NCBI GenBank assembly: GCA_938014335.1
Contig: CALLRP010000012.1
Coordinates: 1 to 64,000 of the forward strand
From: an uncultured bacterium
GTDB taxonomy: Bacteria > Hydrogenedentota > Hydrogenedentia > Hydrogenedentales > Hydrogenedentaceae
Direction of reading: 5' to 3'
DNA length: 64,000 nucleotides
Of the stretch, positions 1 through 8,612 are shown piece by piece. The notes under the pieces are model-generated. The model searched no databases, was not told the DNA's origin, and saw only the letters and a list, made by a program, of their open reading frames with translations. Positions within the stretch are counted from its first letter, which is position 1; each line of letters begins with the position of its first letter. Position numbers and translations under genes: made by a program.

Positions 1-39
1 ATAGGAATTATTGCAATAATAGGATTTGGGATTGTATAA
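1..39 (+). CDS. C-terminal end of an unknown protein (partial)
   Basis: Frame 1 is open from the first base to a TAA at 37-39 and encodes a short hydrophobic tail rich in Ile and Gly (IGIIAIIGFGIV). It could be the end of a membrane segment of a gene that lies upstream of the window. Only 12 residues are visible, so no family can be named and chance openness cannot be excluded. The next gene starts 81 bp downstream on the same strand. Confidence 0.35.
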   Translation: MGIIAIIGFGIV

Positions 40-120
40 AACTAAAAGTTTAAATCTATTTATTATATTTGTTAAAGTATTAACAACAACTGGGAAAACT
101 GAATATAAAGGGAATGACTT

Positions 121-705
121 ATGGCGCTGAGTAAAAAACAGCAGAAAATCGTAGATATACTTAATAAAAGGGTAGAACTGTGTAGAGAATTTTTAAATGA
201 CTGGCTTTTGTTTAATCAATTGATTAATGCATATCCCAGTCCGGGTGCAAACAAAGCCCAATTAGAAAATCAGTTTTTGAAAATAAAAAGTAAAATTGCT
301 CGCACCCATAAAGTATTAAAAGAAATGCTTATGGAAGACTATCAAATTGATGCGAACTTGATGAATATTGTTTCTGCCTCTACCAGTTTAGAATCTATTT
401 ATAGTCAGTCCGAAGTTTCCGTGAAGAAGATGCAACAGGAATGGCATCGTGCGTTTATAAGTATCAACGAGACCTTGGGATTGTTAGAAGATAAAAAAGC
501 CCGAGCGGAAGCAGGGGAAAAGGTAAATGTAATGATGATGGGCGAAGGTGGACTAATAGGAGGGGGAGGTGGACTTTCGGATAATCAAAAAACTTTCTTG
601 ATTATTGCCGCAGTAATTGCTGGACTTGTCGTTGTTTACTTTATAGACCCATTTGGAATTGCAACGCTCTGGCTGAATTCATTAAAAAGCCTTGCAGGTC
701 AATAA
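121..705 (+). CDS. Hypothetical protein with C-terminal membrane anchor
   Basis: I do not recognise the family. The 194-residue product begins with a basic, helical, mostly soluble region (about residues 1-135) that could form a helical bundle or coiled coil. A glycine-rich linker follows (GGLIGGGGG, about 142-151), then a single strong hydrophobic segment (about 158-176) near the C-terminus. There is no N-terminal signal peptide, so a tail-anchored topology with a cytoplasmic N-domain is the simplest reading. The start is supported by a purine-rich AAAGGGAA about 6 nt before the ATG. It is followed by 165 bp without a gene and then tatC, so a link to Tat export is only positional. Confidence 0.6.
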   Translation: MALSKKQQKIVDILNKRVELCREFLNDWLLFNQLINAYPSPGANKAQLENQFLKIKSKIARTHKVLKEMLMEDYQIDANLMNIVSASTSLESIYSQSEVSVKKMQQEWHRAFISINETLGLLEDKKARAEAGEKVNVMMMGEGGLIGGGGGLSDNQKTFLIIAAVIAGLVVVYFIDPFGIATLWLNSLKSLAGQ

Positions 706-870
706 TTCTAAATGTAGTACTCATCTGTGTATGACAAAATTTTACTTTCCCTGTCAAAAATGTTAAAAGCCCTCCCGTTTTGATAGAATAAAAGGTGGTG
801 TATTTATTTTAGACAAAGAATCCGTAGGAGACTAATGTAAATTTTATCCATTATAAACTAAAAGGATGAC

Positions 871-1707
871 TTGCCCGTGTGGGAAGATGAAAAAAGAATG
901 ACATTTACAGAACATTTAGCAGAATTGAGGGTGCGCATAATCCGCTCGGGTATAGCAGTTATAATCGCTATGGTTATTTGTTATGCTTTTTCTAACCATA
1001 TTTTAGAAGGTTTACAAAAACCATTAACTTTATTGAAAGACTGGGGAATCGTTGTCTTTTCGGATAATGAAACGAAAAATAATCCAGAAAACTCTTCCGA
1101 AAAAGTTGACAGTAAACCAGAAAATAAAGAGAAAACAGATGAAATTAAAATGGTTGTTTTAAATCCATTTGAAATTGTTATATTAAAGATAAAAGTTGCG
1201 GGCTATGGGGGGTTAATATTGGCGTTGCCCTATATAATATGGCAGGCATGTGCATTTATCTTTCCGGGATTAAAACCAAATGAAAGAAAATTGGTAAAAA
1301 TTATATTGTTTGGATGTAGTTCGTTAGGTATTATTGGTGTTATCATTGCCTATTTTGGTGTTATTCCTCTCGTCATTCCGTATTTATTGCAATGGATACC
1401 TCCGGACTGGGGAATTCAGCTAAGAGCCAATGAAACTATTTCAATTATTGTCTTACTTCTTTTCGGTTTTGCACTCGCCTTTCAATTCCCAATGATAATA
1501 TTAGCATTAGTGTATCTTGATTTATTAAGTCCGGACACATTGCGAAAAATTCGGAAATATGTTGTTGTAGGTTTAAGTATTGTCTCTGCTATTTTAACTC
1601 CCCCCGACCCTATTTCTATGGTAATTATGTTATTACCGTTAGTTATCTTGTATGAAATTAGTATCTGGGCTTCGTATTTAATTCGAAAGAAACCGCAAAC
1701 AGTTTAA
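871..1707 (+). CDS. tatC: Sec-independent protein translocase TatC
   Basis: TatC is the polytopic core receptor of the twin-arginine pathway, which recognises RR signal peptides and exports folded proteins. The sequence shows the N-terminal motif TFTEHLAELRVRI, the periplasmic motif FPGLKPNERKLV (about 130-141) and about six hydrophobic segments. The FGFALAFQFP motif has Gln where E. coli has a Glu. A Lys/Glu/Asn-rich hydrophilic insert lies between TM1 and TM2 (about residues 62-95), so the protein is somewhat longer (278 aa) than usual. The start chosen is TTG at 871, preceded by AAAGGATG; an ATG at 898 gives the canonical TatC start and is a real alternative. A tatB-like gene follows 18 bp downstream. 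Confidence 0.95.
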   Translation: MPVWEDEKRMTFTEHLAELRVRIIRSGIAVIIAMVICYAFSNHILEGLQKPLTLLKDWGIVVFSDNETKNNPENSSEKVDSKPENKEKTDEIKMVVLNPFEIVILKIKVAGYGGLILALPYIIWQACAFIFPGLKPNERKLVKIILFGCSSLGIIGVIIAYFGVIPLVIPYLLQWIPPDWGIQLRANETISIIVLLLFGFALAFQFPMIILALVYLDLLSPDTLRKIRKYVVVGLSIVSAILTPPDPISMVIMLLPLVILYEISIWASYLIRKKPQTV

Positions 1708-1725
1708 GGAAAAGGAGCATTCCAG

Positions 1726-2283
1726 ATGGTAGGTATTGGCTTTACAGAGATGATAATCATCGCAGGGATTGCTCTTGTTGTTTTGGGACCGGAAAAATTC
1801 CCAGAGTTTGCCAAAATTGCTATCCGTGCTATTCGTGACATACGAGGTTATTTTGATGAAGTGAAGACAGAGATTGCCAAGGAAGTAAAACCGTTAGAAA
1901 AGGAATTAAATGAAATTACCCGAAAGAGTAATGAAATATATCGTGAAATACTGACGGAAACCGCTCCCTCTTACACATCAAAGGGTTATACTCCCTCCAC
2001 GAATTATGTAGAACATTCTTATCGGACAGATAAGGAATTAGAGGAAAAGCAAAGTAGTATCACATCAGAAGGGGTGTCCGGAGATGTAGATAATGTCGAG
2101 ACTTTATCTGACAATACCTTTCAGAGGGAGGGACCTTATGATCCGGATATTCCACAGGCAGATTTACAAAAAATGTCACAGTTAACATCCCACAATGATG
2201 AAGAAGCTCGGGGAACAGAAGAAGAAGTAGTAGATGCAAATAACGGAGATAATATAGAATTTCCTGAACGGTTAGACGGGTAA
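1726..2283 (+). CDS. tatB: Tat translocase component TatA/TatB family
   Basis: This is the partner of TatC. A short N-terminal membrane helix (about residues 6-20) ends in the family hinge LGPEKFPEFAK and is followed by an amphipathic helix. The early Glu within GFTEM and the long acidic tail favour TatB over TatA. Residues after about 75 are hydrophilic, low-complexity and acidic, probably disordered, giving 185 residues against roughly 90 for TatA. GGAG lies 11 nt before the ATG. The gene is 18 bp after tatC and surely co-transcribed. No separate TatA is seen in this window, so this protein could also fill that role. Confidence 0.88.
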   Translation: MVGIGFTEMIIIAGIALVVLGPEKFPEFAKIAIRAIRDIRGYFDEVKTEIAKEVKPLEKELNEITRKSNEIYREILTETAPSYTSKGYTPSTNYVEHSYRTDKELEEKQSSITSEGVSGDVDNVETLSDNTFQREGPYDPDIPQADLQKMSQLTSHNDEEARGTEEEVVDANNGDNIEFPERLDG

Positions 2284-2311
2284 TTTATTTTTAGTATTAT
2301 GGGAAGGAGCT

Positions 2312-2812
2312 TTAATCTTTTTTTCTGCTTCGACTTTGGCGGATAGCATTTGCCTTATAAAACATAGCGGGTTCGATTATAGGGTCGTGTAATCCTTCTG
2401 TTTCAATTCCCCCGAAACAAACCCGCCCTCTGTAAGTGCGATTCGAAAGAATAATAGAAATTGCCTGTCTCGACCATTTTTTGCCTTGACGGGTAAAGAT
2501 ACCTTTGGAATGTAAATAATCTACAACTCTGCCCGTGCTACGTGTGCGGATATACTCACGGAAAATCATGCGGACAATTTCTGCTTCGTAATCATCCACT
2601 ATTAGGGGTTTTTCACCTTCTTCGCCACGACGATAGCCATAAGGCGCCGGGCCCGTTCCATACCTTCCCTGTTGGACGGAAGCGATTTGTCCTCGTCGCA
2701 CTCGTTCACCATGGGTTAAAAAATTCTTCACAGAAGTCTGTGCTTCTGTTAGTTTAGCAACATCTTCCATACTGACTTTGTTTTTTGATTCCTCTTTGCG
2801 CAACTTACTCAT
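2312..2812 (-). CDS. Orphan recombinase-domain protein (serine-recombinase DNA-binding part only)
   Basis: The 166-residue product matches the Recombinase domain of large serine recombinases (PF07508 type). It has GPAPYGYRR (about residues 54-62), then a DYEAEIVRMIFREY helix, a GIFTRQGKKWSRQAISIILSNRTYRGRV segment read in parts, and a basic C-terminus. The usual N-terminal resolvase catalytic domain with its nucleophilic Ser is absent, as are the zinc ribbon and coiled coil. A complete short gene with its own start is present, with no frameshifted catalytic domain in the flanking 170 bp. It may be a remnant of a mobile element or a domesticated DNA-binding protein. It converges on tatB. Confidence 0.75.
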   Translation of the reverse strand: MSKLRKEESKNKVSMEDVAKLTEAQTSVKNFLTHGERVRRGQIASVQQGRYGTGPAPYGYRRGEEGEKPLIVDDYEAEIVRMIFREYIRTRSTGRVVDYLHSKGIFTRQGKKWSRQAISIILSNRTYRGRVCFGGIETEGLHDPIIEPAMFYKANAIRQSRSRKKD

Positions 2813-2999
2813 ATTCCCGTCCTATTCTAATTATTATTAATAGATATGACAATTATTAATCTTTTGTTAGCCCAAAGTATTTAAATCAAATTTGTAATTT
2901 TATATATGTAGTTTATAACATTTTAACATAAATGTCAAGAAAAAATATATAGTAATTCCTAATATTATTAGAAATTTTTTTATCTCTTTGGTTTCAAAA

Positions 3000-4010
3000 A
3001 TGTTAAGAAATTATTTCTGTTTTATAATCCACATTATTTATTTTGGTATTTTATTGCTCTGTTCATATATTGTTGCTACCTATATTGAACCTATAATTTA
3101 TATAATCGGCTTTTTACCCACAGAGACGGGAAATATCTTCTGCGTATATTTCGCTATAATGTCAATATTTTGTTTGTTTCAAGTAATATTTCGTGGGTTG
3201 TTGCAACTTTTGTTTTCTGCTCCACTAATTATGACTACATTTGCGGATATTATTTCTTTTTCACCATGTCTCATTCTGGTCGGAGATATTGCAGGATATT
3301 TTTCAGACATACCATACATCCCAGAACAGATAGCTCCTCTTTTTTATGTAGGCATTTTTACAGTGACGCATTTCTTTTTTAAGCTCATTACCTTATTTGC
3401 CTCCATATATGGTAAAGCCAATTCCCGATGGTATTCTTTGGGTTGGTTTCTTATTGCATTTTTGCTTACATATACATCCATGCTGGGACTTATACAATGG
3501 AAACAAAAACTGATACAGCACCGTTTTTTACAGGTGAAAACAACCCGTTTTAACGCAATAAATCGAGTATGTACTACAGAAGTTCCTGAAGGTAGTTTTT
3601 TTATACAATCTGTTCCCGTTTCAAGCGAGGAAAATTGTATCTGGTTCATCCGTGCAGGAAATAAATTTTTATCAGCGATAGATATTTATTTGTATATTAT
3701 ATTTTCAGATAAAAATATAAGCCCCTGTGTTATTCCTTTACAGGTCTCACAGAATACATGGGTGGAAATATGTTTGAAAGATTACCTTCCGAAAGAGAGG
3801 GTAAATTTTATTCTCTCTTGGTCGAGTTATCGTTTGCCTGTTTTTTTAGTACGGCAAGGGTTTGTTCCTCAATTTTCACTTAAATCATTGGAGGAGGCTC
3901 GTAATTTCTTATTCTCTGAACAAAAAGCAGACAAAACCTTATATAAAGCTATTTATATTGATGGTCCTTATTGTTCTTGCGAGGTTTCTGGTGAAGTTGT
4001 AGTTAAGTAG
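3000..4010 (+). CDS. Unknown polytopic membrane protein
   Basis: I do not recognise the family. From ATG 3000 the product has 336 residues. The first about 170 hold five hydrophobic segments (about 5-28, 35-62, 70-95, 105-130 and 140-165) rich in Phe, Ile and Tyr. The C-terminal half (about 170-336) is soluble, with alternating beta-like stretches and scattered Cys. An in-frame TTG at 2988 would add four residues; neither start has a convincing ribosome site. It stands alone between the minus-strand recombinase fragment and metF, and the 187 bp upstream are very AT-rich. Confidence 0.65.
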   Translation: MLRNYFCFIIHIIYFGILLLCSYIVATYIEPIIYIIGFLPTETGNIFCVYFAIMSIFCLFQVIFRGLLQLLFSAPLIMTTFADIISFSPCLILVGDIAGYFSDIPYIPEQIAPLFYVGIFTVTHFFFKLITLFASIYGKANSRWYSLGWFLIAFLLTYTSMLGLIQWKQKLIQHRFLQVKTTRFNAINRVCTTEVPEGSFFIQSVPVSSEENCIWFIRAGNKFLSAIDIYLYIIFSDKNISPCVIPLQVSQNTWVEICLKDYLPKERVNFILSWSSYRLPVFLVRQGFVPQFSLKSLEEARNFLFSEQKADKTLYKAIYIDGPYCSCEVSGEVVVK

Positions 4011-4082
4011 TGTAAGAATTCGCCCTAACTAATTCATTATAATTAAGGATGGAAAATATAATTCAAGGAACAATTTATAAGT

Positions 4083-4967
4083 ATGGATTTGGTTTCTTTA
4101 TATAAAAAAGGTAAACCTGTAGTTTCATTTGAATTTTTCCCACCGAAGACATGGCAGGGGATTGCGGAATTATATGAACATTTTCGAGAACTGATGAAAT
4201 GTAATCCTGGCTATATTACCTGCACATACGGGGCAGGTGGTAACACTTCCCTTGAAGAAGCTCAAAGAAGGACGCTGGAAGTGCTACGCTGGGTGCGAGG
4301 AGACTATCCCGATATCCCTGTCGTTTCACATTTGACCTGTGTGAATGCGACAAAGATAGATTTGCAAAATTATCTGTATAAAGTAAAAGAAATGTCTGTT
4401 TCAGGGATTGTAGCTTTAAGAGGGGATGCCCCAAGCCATACGCTTTCTTTTGTGTCTGTCCCCGGTGGTTTTCGGTATGCGGTAGAACTGGTTCGTTTGA
4501 TTAAGACCGAGTTCCCGGAGTTCAATATTCTTGTCGGTGGATATCCTGAAAAGCATCCAGAGGCTCCTACTCTAGAAGAAGATATAAAACATTTGAGAGA
4601 AAAAGTAGATGCAGGAGGAGAAATTGTATTAACACAACTCTTTTACAACAATGATGATTTTTATCGTTTCCGTGACTTGTGTGAAAAAGCGAAGATAAAT
4701 GTGCCCATTATTCCGGGAATCTTACCTGTTACAAATCTAGCTCAAGTGAAAAGGATTACTTCATTGTGTGGAGCAAAATTAACACAGATATTATTGGAAC
4801 GATTAGAAAAACATGAAAAAGATGAAGAAGGACAATTTTCGGTAGGAGTATATTATGCTACGCGTCAAGTAGAAGATTTAATTCAGCAAGGTGTTCCGGG
4901 CGTGCATTTTTATGTATTAAACAAGTCTCGTGCTGCAGTGCATATCTGTCGGGCACTGACACTGTAA
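4083..4967 (+). CDS. metF: Methylenetetrahydrofolate reductase
   Basis: MetF reduces 5,10-methylene-THF to 5-methyl-THF with an FAD cofactor in the cytoplasm. The 294-residue protein has the family start VSFEFFPPK (about 14-22), the CTYGAGG motif (about 45-51), VVSHLTC (about 80) and the ALRGDAP loop (about 115), all expected for the MetF TIM barrel. Length agrees with bacterial MetF. A UroD-like corrinoid methyltransferase-family gene follows after 41 bp, so the pair may move methyl groups between folate and a corrinoid or methionine; that link is inference. A short hairpin (TCGGA/TCCGA near 4975) lies in the gap between them. Confidence 0.93.
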   Translation: MDLVSLYKKGKPVVSFEFFPPKTWQGIAELYEHFRELMKCNPGYITCTYGAGGNTSLEEAQRRTLEVLRWVRGDYPDIPVVSHLTCVNATKIDLQNYLYKVKEMSVSGIVALRGDAPSHTLSFVSVPGGFRYAVELVRLIKTEFPEFNILVGGYPEKHPEAPTLEEDIKHLREKVDAGGEIVLTQLFYNNDDFYRFRDLCEKAKINVPIIPGILPVTNLAQVKRITSLCGAKLTQILLERLEKHEKDEEGQFSVGVYYATRQVEDLIQQGVPGVHFYVLNKSRAAVHICRALTL

Positions 4968-5008
4968 CTTTTTCTCGGATAGGTCCGACCTAAAATAGGA
5001 ATTAAAAA

Positions 5009-6007
5009 ATGTCATTTATTGATGATGTCAAAAATTCGAGAAGAATGTTATGTGCTCCTTTTGCCAGTTTTCCAGGAACTGTTTTAACAAACTCAACGGT
5101 GAAACAAAATTTATGTAATGGGCTACTTCAAGCGGAAACGGTTATTGCTCTCCAAAAAGTGTGTGACTTCGATATTGTCTTCCCCATGATGGATTTAACA
5201 GTAGAAGCAGAGGCATTCGGAGCAGAAATTAATTGGGAAATGGATGAACTCCCTGCGGTTACGGGAAAAATAATTGTCGATGAGGAGGATGTTAAAGAAT
5301 TATCCATTCCGGAAATTGGAGAAAACAATCGGTTACATGTTTTTGTGGAAGCATGCAAAAGATTAAAACAAGAATTTCCTAACAAATGGGTTTGGGGATA
5401 TGTACTCGGACCTTTTTCAATTGCTGGGCGTTTAATGGGAATGACCGAAATTTCAATAGCATTGAAATTGGAACCGGAACTCGTTCATCAAGTATTGATA
5501 AAGGTGGAACACTTGCTGGGACAATATGTTTCTGCTCTTCTTTCTACAGGGATTGATGGTTTGGTCATATTAGAACCTGCCTCCGGTATGCTGGATGAGA
5601 ATGATGCAGATGAGTTTTCGAACAGGTATATCAAAGAAATTGTAAATTTAATCAAATCACAGAAAAAAATTTCAGTCCTCCATAATTGTGGTAGGGTTAT
5701 GCATCTGGTTGAAAGTCTTTGTGCGACAGGAGTAGAAGTGTTACATGTCGGTTCGGTAACAGAACCTTTTACAATTTATCCGCGTGTATCGGAAAATGTT
5801 GTTTTGATGGGCAACTTAAAACCAACGGAAATCTTCTTGCAGAGCACACCTGAAAAAGTTAGGGAAGCCACTCTGACCTTGCTTGAAAGAATGAGAGGTT
5901 ATAACCGATTTGTAATTTCCTCCGGTTGTGATATTCCTCCAGGGACATCCATAGAAAATTTGAGAGCGTTTAAAGATGCTGTGGTTTTATCGAACAAATC
6001 GGCTTAA
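5009..6007 (+). CDS. UroD-family methyltransferase-like protein (MtaA/CmuA type)
   Basis: The 332-residue protein belongs to the uroporphyrinogen decarboxylase superfamily but resembles the zinc methyltransferase branch that transfers methyl groups between corrinoid proteins and thiols. The zinc signature H-x-C appears as LHNCGR (about residues 225-230) with the third Cys in SSGCD (about 310-314), and GPFSIAGRLMG marks the active-site barrel. True heme-pathway UroD lacks this arrangement. It follows metF closely and precedes a DUF4838 gene. No corrinoid protein or MtaB-like gene is visible in the window, so substrate and partner are unknown. Confidence 0.82.
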   Translation: MSFIDDVKNSRRMLCAPFASFPGTVLTNSTVKQNLCNGLLQAETVIALQKVCDFDIVFPMMDLTVEAEAFGAEINWEMDELPAVTGKIIVDEEDVKELSIPEIGENNRLHVFVEACKRLKQEFPNKWVWGYVLGPFSIAGRLMGMTEISIALKLEPELVHQVLIKVEHLLGQYVSALLSTGIDGLVILEPASGMLDENDADEFSNRYIKEIVNLIKSQKKISVLHNCGRVMHLVESLCATGVEVLHVGSVTEPFTIYPRVSENVVLMGNLKPTEIFLQSTPEKVREATLTLLERMRGYNRFVISSGCDIPPGTSIENLRAFKDAVVLSNKSA

Positions 6008-6029
6008 ATATGAAGGAAAATTTGTAGAC

Positions 6030-8579
6030 ATGTGGTACCCCATGAAAATCACAGTAGTAATTTTATCTGTTATTCTTTTTTGTTTCCCGGTGTTTGCTCA
6101 ATCCGAAGATTCAAAAATGAAGGAGTGGATTGATGCATCTTCATATCGAGATATAGGTATTGTTGTCCCCGAAAATGCATCTCCTATTCTCCAGCATTCA
6201 GCAGAAGTGTTTAAAAAATATTGGGAAATGTGCACGTATCGCCCTATTACAATCTCGACTATAAATCAGGGAATTATTAACATTTGGTTAGGGCGAGAAC
6301 TCTGCACTCAGGAATGGATTACCCCCGAAGAATTAGATGAACTTGGAGACGAAGGATTTATTATTCGTACTTATACTCCGGCTCGAAAATATGCCCAAAA
6401 AGGAGTGGCAAAACAATTACTCATATGTGGGAAAACCGATGTTGGGACTTTAAACGGGGTTTTCAGTTTTTTTGAGAGGTATTTGAATGTAGTATGGCTA
6501 TCCGCATCTTATATCCATACTCCTGCGTTAGGGTATCGTCTTAAAGAAATAGATTATAAATTTACACCTCATTTTGGATACCGTATTTTTATTTCTGATC
6601 TGCCTGAATTTAAGATGGAAGGAGATAGAAAAGAAGGGTTACATTTATCATTGTCCGTATCTGAAAAAGATTTTATCCCTATACCTATTTACAAGGTCTT
6701 TTTAATAGAAGAAACACAACAGAATACAAGCATGTTAGAAACAAGTATATCGAATAGACCCATATGTTTTACTTCAGAAACGGCACAGCAAACCTTTTTA
6801 ACCTATATGAAAAAAGAAATAGAATTACAACCCGAGCGTAAGTTCTGGACAATTGATGCAGGCGAAACTGAAAATATGTGTGCATGCCCAAATTGTCAGG
6901 AATTAGTTAGAAATAACAGGGCTCCTGTTTCTCCCCTATTAGTTATGCTGAACAATGCAGTTAGCGAATTAGAGATGTTTTATCCAGGAAGGGAATTTTA
7001 TATTTGTCTTTCTCTCAGAGGTAAAATGCGACAAGCAACATCCCATATGCAGGTTCATAACAAGATATTTATTGCTCTCTCCACGGATACCTGCGATGTG
7101 GCTCATGCATTAGAAGACCCTACTTCTCCTATGAATGCCTGCTTTATTAACGATTTAAAAGCATGGCGAAACCTCACTCCGAATATACTTATACAATATT
7201 ACGCAGGGGCTAATTATTTTTGTGGTTTATTCCCTCAACCAGAATGGTTCCATTACCAAAAGAATATTCAACTCTTTGACCGTTATCAAGTCCAGGGAAT
7301 TATTGTATGTGCCCCATCACTGAAGTTGCCCTCATTTACCGAATGGAACGCCCTAAAATCATACCTATTAGCCCGACTAATTTGGGACCCCGATTTGATT
7401 ATCGAAGATGAAATAAATAGATTTACCAATGCTTATTATGGTTCTGCAGGGAGTAAGTTTGTTGAATATTTCAATTATCAGCGTGAGTTTGTAAAAAATA
7501 ACAATATCCAGTGTAGTATTTATCAAAAGGTCCCCTGGTGGAATACGAGTTATGCTTCATCTGCAGGAAAATTCGTAGAGCAAACTATTAATATGCCCTT
7601 TTATAGCCAGGATATATACAATCATGTATTCAAAACAGCCCTATCGTTATATTATCCTTCTCTCGTTAGTCTGCCTGATATACAGGTTCAAGAGGATAAA
7701 ATTACAGAAGTTCGACCCGATACAATAAAGGAAGACCAGTTCTGGAATACATTAGAGAAAGTGGAAGGTCTCGTGCCCAGGGGGTCTTATTCTTTATATC
7801 GCGATACTTTTTCAGAGATTCTGTGTTCAGCAAAATTCCCGGAACGCACTTATTCCTATCCCTTCACTCCATTGGAAAATGATTTTTATAAATTATGGAT
7901 TTCGAAAGACAAACAAGGTTCTATTATACGCATGCAGGATAAAATTAATGGTATAGAATACCTCCCTGCATTTCAAAGAGGCATTAATTCTTATTCCGAA
8001 TGGAATGAATATCAGGCTATATCTGACACAGGTTGCGGGATACCCTTTACAGGGGAAAATCTCTTAAAAGAGAGCGATACAAATAAAGTGGTAACAGAAA
8101 GAGAAATCAGAACAGGCGTGTTCTTACGGCGAAAGGTGGTAATAGGAGCTGTTCCACAGGTTCTTATAGAGTATGAATGTGAAAATAAAAACTCTAAGGA
8201 GGAAAAATTCTCATTTTACATTATCCCACGATTCAATCTCCCTGCGGATGTTCGAGTGGTAGAAATATGGGGCAATTGTAATTCGAAATGGAAAAAGTTA
8301 ATACAAAAGGAAATAGCATCACAACCTTTCTCATATACTCCCGAAGGCATGAGTAAAGAAGAGACGACAGGAGTAGGAATTTTTTTATGTGATAAAGGGA
8401 TTTTCTTGCAAATGGATTTTCAAAATTTATCTGCGGATTCTATAGACTTCTTACTTGATTACTCTTACTATGACGGATACATTTCCCCCATTATGAAAAT
8501 TTCCATGTCTATCCCCTCCTTACAAAGTATTGCATGTAATCTTCTCATTCAATCCCAGAACAAGATTTCTGTATTATGA
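6030..8579 (+). CDS. Secreted DUF4838 protein, glycoside-hydrolase-like
   Basis: The product (849 aa) carries a cleavable signal peptide ending near VFAQS (about residue 23). It then has an alpha-glucuronidase-like N-terminal domain with the phrases GIVVPENA and CGKTDVGTLNGVFSFFERYL (about 130-150). A DUF4838 barrel follows with the family's Cys signature ENMCACPNCQEL (about 285-297). The C-terminal part looks like a beta-rich accessory domain. Family members are common in polysaccharide-degrading PVC bacteria, but the substrate is not established. The start at 6030 is preferred because GAAGGA lies 12 nt upstream; ATG 6042 is an alternative. It begins 22 bp after the UroD-like gene. Confidence 0.82.
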   Translation: MWYPMKITVVILSVILFCFPVFAQSEDSKMKEWIDASSYRDIGIVVPENASPILQHSAEVFKKYWEMCTYRPITISTINQGIINIWLGRELCTQEWITPEELDELGDEGFIIRTYTPARKYAQKGVAKQLLICGKTDVGTLNGVFSFFERYLNVVWLSASYIHTPALGYRLKEIDYKFTPHFGYRIFISDLPEFKMEGDRKEGLHLSLSVSEKDFIPIPIYKVFLIEETQQNTSMLETSISNRPICFTSETAQQTFLTYMKKEIELQPERKFWTIDAGETENMCACPNCQELVRNNRAPVSPLLVMLNNAVSELEMFYPGREFYICLSLRGKMRQATSHMQVHNKIFIALSTDTCDVAHALEDPTSPMNACFINDLKAWRNLTPNILIQYYAGANYFCGLFPQPEWFHYQKNIQLFDRYQVQGIIVCAPSLKLPSFTEWNALKSYLLARLIWDPDLIIEDEINRFTNAYYGSAGSKFVEYFNYQREFVKNNNIQCSIYQKVPWWNTSYASSAGKFVEQTINMPFYSQDIYNHVFKTALSLYYPSLVSLPDIQVQEDKITEVRPDTIKEDQFWNTLEKVEGLVPRGSYSLYRDTFSEILCSAKFPERTYSYPFTPLENDFYKLWISKDKQGSIIRMQDKINGIEYLPAFQRGINSYSEWNEYQAISDTGCGIPFTGENLLKESDTNKVVTEREIRTGVFLRRKVVIGAVPQVLIEYECENKNSKEEKFSFYIIPRFNLPADVRVVEIWGNCNSKWKKLIQKEIASQPFSYTPEGMSKEETTGVGIFLCDKGIFLQMDFQNLSADSIDFLLDYSYYDGYISPIMKISMSIPSLQSIACNLLIQSQNKISVL

Positions 8580-8589
8580 GGTTTTAAAT

Positions 8590-8612
8590 AGTGTATATTA
8601 ACACTCTTTTTT
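8590..8612 (+). terminator. Weak hairpin with T-run after the DUF4838 gene
   Basis: A 5-bp stem (AGTGT 8590-8594, ACACT 8601-8605) with a 6-nt loop is followed by CTTTTTT, a minimal intrinsic terminator 10 bp after the stop codon. It overlaps the end of the converging methyltransferase gene. The stem is short and AT-rich, so efficiency is doubtful. Confidence 0.4.

Noticed and set aside
2542..2757. Plus-strand open frame opposite the recombinase-domain gene
   Set aside because: It is a shadow of the minus-strand gene, which has clear family motifs; no ribosome site or family resemblance.
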